A stretch of 64,000 bases of DNA. Source: Lampris incognitus. Taxonomy: Eukaryota > Chordata > Actinopteri > Lampriformes > Lampridae. Location of the stretch: contig NC_079223.1 of assembly GCF_029633865.1 (NCBI RefSeq), forward strand, positions 4,376,021 through 4,440,020. Reading direction: 5' to 3'. The stretch's first letter is position 1, and each line of letters opens with the position of its first letter. The notes under the pieces were generated by a model. It had not been told where the DNA came from, made no database searches, and saw only the letters and a list, made by a program, of their open reading frames with translations. A program made the translations under genes and the position numbers. Positions 59,895-64,000 of the stretch are shown piece by piece.

Positions 59895-60730
59895 TAGGGC
59901 TGTCACAGTTATTACATAATTGCCTGATCGCAATTATTTGACCTGACCGCGATCATTTTGCATAATCATTAGAATCATTTCCATTCATTTGTATAAAAAC
60001 GGCAAGAGGAAACTAACAGAAATGTTATGTTTCCATCACTATTTCCAGCGTTTGTTGTTTGACTGGCACTCTTTTAATGGCGTCATCTTGTTGCGCCCCT
60101 GGGACATGAGAGGAGAATTAGCGCCAACAAACTGTTTAACTTCAGATGCTTGTTCTATAATTTTCGACGAGCATGTGCTAACATCATGGACGTAGTCGCA
60201 AAGCCAAACGCCACAGCGGTGCTGTGGGCACATCTTGGTTTTAAGCCAAATGAGAAAGGAGAGCTCAGTAACTTGGAGGAGACGGTTTGTCACATTTGCA
60301 GCAAAAGGTGGCAGTCAAATGCGCTAATACCACAAATAAAATAAAAAAAAACATCTACGGAGCCATCACCCCACCCAATTTGCTGAACTTGGAAAAACAG
60401 CCACCGCCGCAGTTCCATCCCAGCAATTGGCTGCTCCTGAAGCTTTCGGACAAGTGTCTAAATATAAACGTGACAGTAACAGATGTTGCACGTTAACAGT
60501 GTGACGTCGTATATAGGCAAAGAAATGCAGCTGTTCAATTCGGGGGATTGCAGCGGGGTATGGAGCAGTGACCGGGACGGCTCAGAAAATAGGGTAATTG
60601 GCCAAGTACAATTGGGGAGTAAAAGGGGGGGGGGGGAAGCCAAAAAGAAAAGAGACAATTAAATCGTTAATCACGATTATTTGTATGACAGTTAATCGTC
60701 AACTATACTTTCCTGATCGTGACAGCCCTA
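59895..60730 (+). mobile_element. hAT derivative with BED-finger remnant (836 bp)
   Basis: Perfect 12-bp TIRs TAGGGCTGTCAC; flanking 8-mers TAGATAGC and TATATATC match 6 of 8. The plus strand encodes MDVVAKPNATAVLWAHLGFK followed by a C-x2-C (CHICSK), a BED-type zinc finger as in hAT transposases. The rest of the transposase is missing. A SINE-A 3' fragment (60555-60640) is nested within. Confidence 0.75.
60555..60640 (+). repeat. SINE-A 3' fragment
   Basis: GGAGCAGTGACCGGGACGGC to CAATTGGGGAGTAAAAGGGG only. Confidence 0.65.
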
Positions 60731-61502
60731 TATATATCCCCTGTTGAAGTGCCACTCTGACTAGTCTATCTGTTGCTCTGAGATGGCCTCAGAAGACGTT
60801 AAAGGTTGAGGTAAGAAAAAGCATGTTTGTGTGCATGATGTAAATATAGTCTTGAGGGTAAGACTCGAGCAAACCAGTAAGTGCTTATTGGCCCCACAGG
60901 CGGGATTGTAGAGATTTCAGCACAGAATCTGTCCAGATAGTGCTACATTGCTGTGAGTGCCCTGACAGTTGGGGAACATGATGTGTTGGGCTCCAAGTCT
61001 CATGCTTACCTAGCTCGTACTGAGAAAACCAAAGTTCACTAACTCAGAAGTGGTAGTTTATGGAAGGGGAGTATGACAGAGGCATGTCTGCTGTGTGAGT
61101 GTATCCAGTCCTAAATGTGTTTCCCTCCTAGTACACAGAAACTGACAAGCTTGAATTATGAAGGTGAGGAAATAATAAAATGTGCCAGATTATAACACAT
61201 ATAATGCAACCTGGTGGCCACCATTCAACTTCTTTTATTTTAACTCAATCTATGTACATATTGGAGATTCTTTTGAAAGCACTCCACTTGCCAAGACGCA
61301 CTGTCTGTTGTGGCACCATTTGCCCAAGTTAAGAAAAGTTCATCTTATTAGTTTAGTTCAAACGTCCATCTTTTTAAGTAAGTTTGTTAATCACCACTGC
61401 AACCACCTGTGTGCACCTACCAAAGCAAGAACAAGAAGTCTTCACCTTGCCATCGGATGAACACCCGTGAGTCTCGGATGAATTTAAGAAGACGTAATTG
61501 AG
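60731..61502. other. PRIM2 intron 6 sequence, nothing recognised
   Basis: No PRIM2 exon matching the next conserved block (around LTARSLPAVQ in human, as I recall) and no repeat family identified. Confidence 0.4.
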
Positions 61503-61935
61503 GGCGTCCGGGTAGCGTAGTGGTCTATTCTGTTGCCTACCAATACGGAGATCGCCAGTTCGAATCCCCGTGTTACCTCCGGCTTGGTCGGACATCCCTA
61601 CAGACACATTTGACTGTGTCTGCGGGTGGGAAGCCGGATGTGGGTATGTGTCCTGGTCGCTGCACTAGCGCCTCCTCTGGTCGGTCAGAGCGCCTGTTCA
61701 GGGGGGAGGGGGAACTGGGGGGAATAGTGTGATCCTCCCATATGCTACATCCCCCTGGTGAAACTCCTCACTGTCAGGTGAAAAGAAGCGGCTGGCGACT
61801 CCACATGTATGGGAGGAGGCATGTGGTAGTCTGCAGCCCTCCCTGGGTTAGCAGAGGGGGTGGAGCAGCGACTGGGATGACTCAGAAGAGTGGGGTAATT
61901 GGCCAAGTACAATTGGGGAGAAAAAGGGGGTTGTG
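61503..61935 (+). repeat. SINE-A copy, plus strand
   Basis: GGCGTCCGGGTAGCGTAGTG, B box AGTTCGAATCCCCG, ending CAATTGGGGAGAAAAAGGGG. Confidence 0.8.
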
Positions 61936-62023
61936 TGTCGGATGTATTGTGACGATTAACATGTTATAAGGGCTGCAGTACAGAATGGACAAGTTTACTT
62001 TTGATGCTTTTGAAAAGTTGTTG

Positions 62024-62403
62024 GGTGGCACGGTGGCGCAGTGGTTAGCGCGGTTGCCTCACAGCAAGAAAGTCCTGGGTTCGAGCTCCGGGGTAGTCCA
62101 ACCTTGGGGGTCGTCCCGGGTCGTCCTCTGTGTGGAGTTTGCATGTTCTTCCCGTTTCTGCGGTGGATTTCCTCTGGGTGCTCCGGTTTCCTCCCACAGT
62201 CCAAAGACATGTAGGTCAGGTGAATCGGTCATACTAAATTGTTCCTAGGTGTGATTGTGTGTGTGGGCCCTGTGATGGCCTGGCGGCCTGTCCAGGGTGT
62301 CTCCCCGCCCACCACCCAATGACTGCTGGGATAGGGTCCTGCATTCCTGCGACCCTGAGAGCAGGATAAGTGGTTTGGATAATGGATGAACGGATGGATG
62401 GAT
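62024..62403 (+). repeat. V-SINE full copy with target duplication
   Basis: Direct repeats GAAAAGTTGTTG at 62012-62023 and 62404-62415. Complete head, central block and 3' part. Confidence 0.88.
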
Positions 62404-62415
62404 GAAAAGTTGTTG

Positions 62416-63239
62416 CTGAACAAAACAACATTCACTAGGTACTTGAATACCTCTGTATTATACAATTGCATTCATCAGCTTGTGAAGCAGATAATCTGTC
62501 TCTAATAGGCTTTATCCAGACTACAGATAACCTCAACACTTCTCAGTCATAAACAACGATCCCAATGCTTCAACAACATGCTGTTGGCTTGCTATAAATT
62601 TCTATCAAACTATCCCATGTTGGTGAGACTTGCTGTTCTCACGGGACTATTTGAGCCTCTGCTAAAATATACCGTTATTTGGTTGGCAGGGATTTTGTAC
62701 ATTGATGTGAATGTAGTCTGTCATTGCAAAGAGATTTCCGTTATAGGATTAGACAAGCACTATAGAAATATAATCAATCATTCGTTCATAGTTTGTAGTT
62801 TAATTCTGCACCTATGAAACTTGCAGTATTTCATTTCCTCTGATTTACTGTAGCACGGAAGTAATTCAAGGTCTTTTGTAGCTTTTCAGTTCCATCTATA
62901 TTCCTCACTCATCCCTTCTATGATTTTTAAATTGAGTCTACATAATTTCATGGGAATAAGTTTGACCTATATGTGTCAGTGATCTACAGTATTCACAATT
63001 TTAATGATCTGCAAATCAATTTTGACACCCCAGCTGCCTGCAAGGTTTGACAAGCTTTAATGCCAACTCTGCACTTTCGCAGCCTTCCCTGAGCTGCCAT
63101 TATTTTGTACAAAATGACATTTTGCTCTCATGCTCATAAGGATGCTGGTGTTATCAGACAATCGGCGACTGTAAGGGACTTTGTTCGTTGCTATCAGTAG
63201 TATGTGAGAAGTTGTCTGCCAGGCAAATGCTTGTGCATG
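62416..63239. other. PRIM2 intron 6 sequence, nothing recognised
   Basis: AT-rich; no exon or element identified. Confidence 0.4.
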
Positions 63240-63735
63240 GAACTGTTCTGGTGTGGGAAGATGGCTGCGCAAATTCGTATTTGCAGCGGCCTCACCCAGC
63301 ACCGTCCATGCAGTGTCTTCGTCCACGTCTGCGTCTAAGTTTTTTCTTCGTTTGATGGCTGGGAGAGCTGGCATGGGAGGTGTGTCGAGGGCTTGCTTCG
63401 TCCGGTGGCCCAGGGACCACGGCCCCTGCCTGGAGCTGCGCCCAAGGAGGAAACGGCGAGGGCAGTCTGGCATGACGTGGAAGCGGAGTGGGCTAAGCTA
63501 ACTGCTAACCCATGTAGACCGGCGGTTCTGACAGTCGTCCTGGCTGGCGTTGATTCCCTTGGACAGTGATTTTTTTTGCTTAGTTAGGACATACGTGTTA
63601 GTTTGGGTATGTGTGTTCTTGTAGTTTTTGGACGTGTTTTTGTCTTTGTGTTGTACTGCTGTGGGCTGGGGTAAACGGCATTTTGTTTCATTTCATGTGC
63701 ACAAGTGCATGAAGTAAAATGACAAAATGTTGCTG
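63240..63735 (+). mobile_element. Possible LINE derivative: 5' leader joined to 3' tail
   Basis: GTGGGAAGATGGCTGCGCAAA resembles an L1-type 5' leader with an AAGATGGC (YY1-like) start. The end, CATGAAGTAAAATGACAAAA after GGGTAAACGGCATTTTGTTT, resembles a common fish LINE tail. No protein-coding part lies between. Based on recalled similarity only. Confidence 0.4.
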
Positions 63736-64000
63736 ATTCCTGAACAGAGTGCTCTAGATTGGTCATGAAGGAACTAAAAAGGTGAGAAGATTCAGTGTTG
63801 TGATGTGGCTTATCCCGGCCATTAGTGGAGAAAAAGAGAGTGAGAAAACAATATTCAGTTCAGTTCCAGTAAATTTATTCCCAAGGATCAGTGTTACAAT
63901 TACTGGAAGCCTGTGCAACACAACCAGTTCTGCTAAGTTTATAATAGACTACAATCCAAGTCCAGCAGCCCCCTGGGTAGATTTATTCAGTCCATTTGAG

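Overview
This is a piece of a teleost fish nuclear genome. It holds spliced vertebrate genes with canonical splice sites, fish-type transposons (Tc1-like, hAT, tRNA-derived SINEs, several LINE families) and unusually many minisatellites. The four recognisable host genes, in order, are ZNF451 (3' end, plus strand, 1-9623), BAG2 (complete, plus, 15720-16834), RAB23 (complete coding region, minus, 28112-30970) and PRIM2 (first six coding exons, plus, 44968-59721, continuing past the right edge). As I remember it, the same neighbours sit together on human 6p12.1, so this is a conserved syntenic block.

Layout. 1-9.7 kb: the last ZNF451 exons; its final intron carries two SINEs and a 6.7-kb minisatellite of 29/18-bp units. 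10.7-13.7 kb: an inverted-repeat element (element A) with a decayed gene for what looks like a FEN1/XPG-type nuclease. 15-17 kb: BAG2 with a trinucleotide-rich repeat upstream. 17.6-22 kb: nested repeats (a SINE split by a LINE, the LINE split by another SINE and by a 38-bp minisatellite made from its own reverse-transcriptase sequence), a Tc1 relic and a 5'-truncated LINE. 23-27 kb: 19-bp and 16-bp minisatellites and SINEs. 28-33.8 kb: RAB23 and its CpG-rich promoter. 33.9-37.8 kb: two exons of a possible unrecognised gene divergent from RAB23, separated by a 3.26-kb element with about 320-bp terminal inverted repeats (element B), which encodes the N-terminal half of the same family as element A in three open exons. 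37.9-44.6 kb: hAT elements, a LINE end and the PRIM2 promoter. 45-64 kb: PRIM2 exons in introns filled with SINEs, Tc1 and hAT derivatives and one Ty3/Gypsy LTR-retrotransposon fossil.

The host genes are ordinary cellular genes (SUMO ligase/ubiquitin-binding protein, Hsp70 co-chaperone, Rab GTPase acting on Hedgehog signalling and cilia, DNA primase subunit) and are not a functional cluster. The most novel material is the pair of elements A and B. Both have terminal inverted repeats, both carry genes that start with the same kind of short Cys-x2-Cys N-terminus, and each keeps a different half of a long protein whose C-terminal part shows the acidic-residue layout of FEN1-like nucleases. Exon edges, target-site duplications and family names were judged by eye; no database search was possible.
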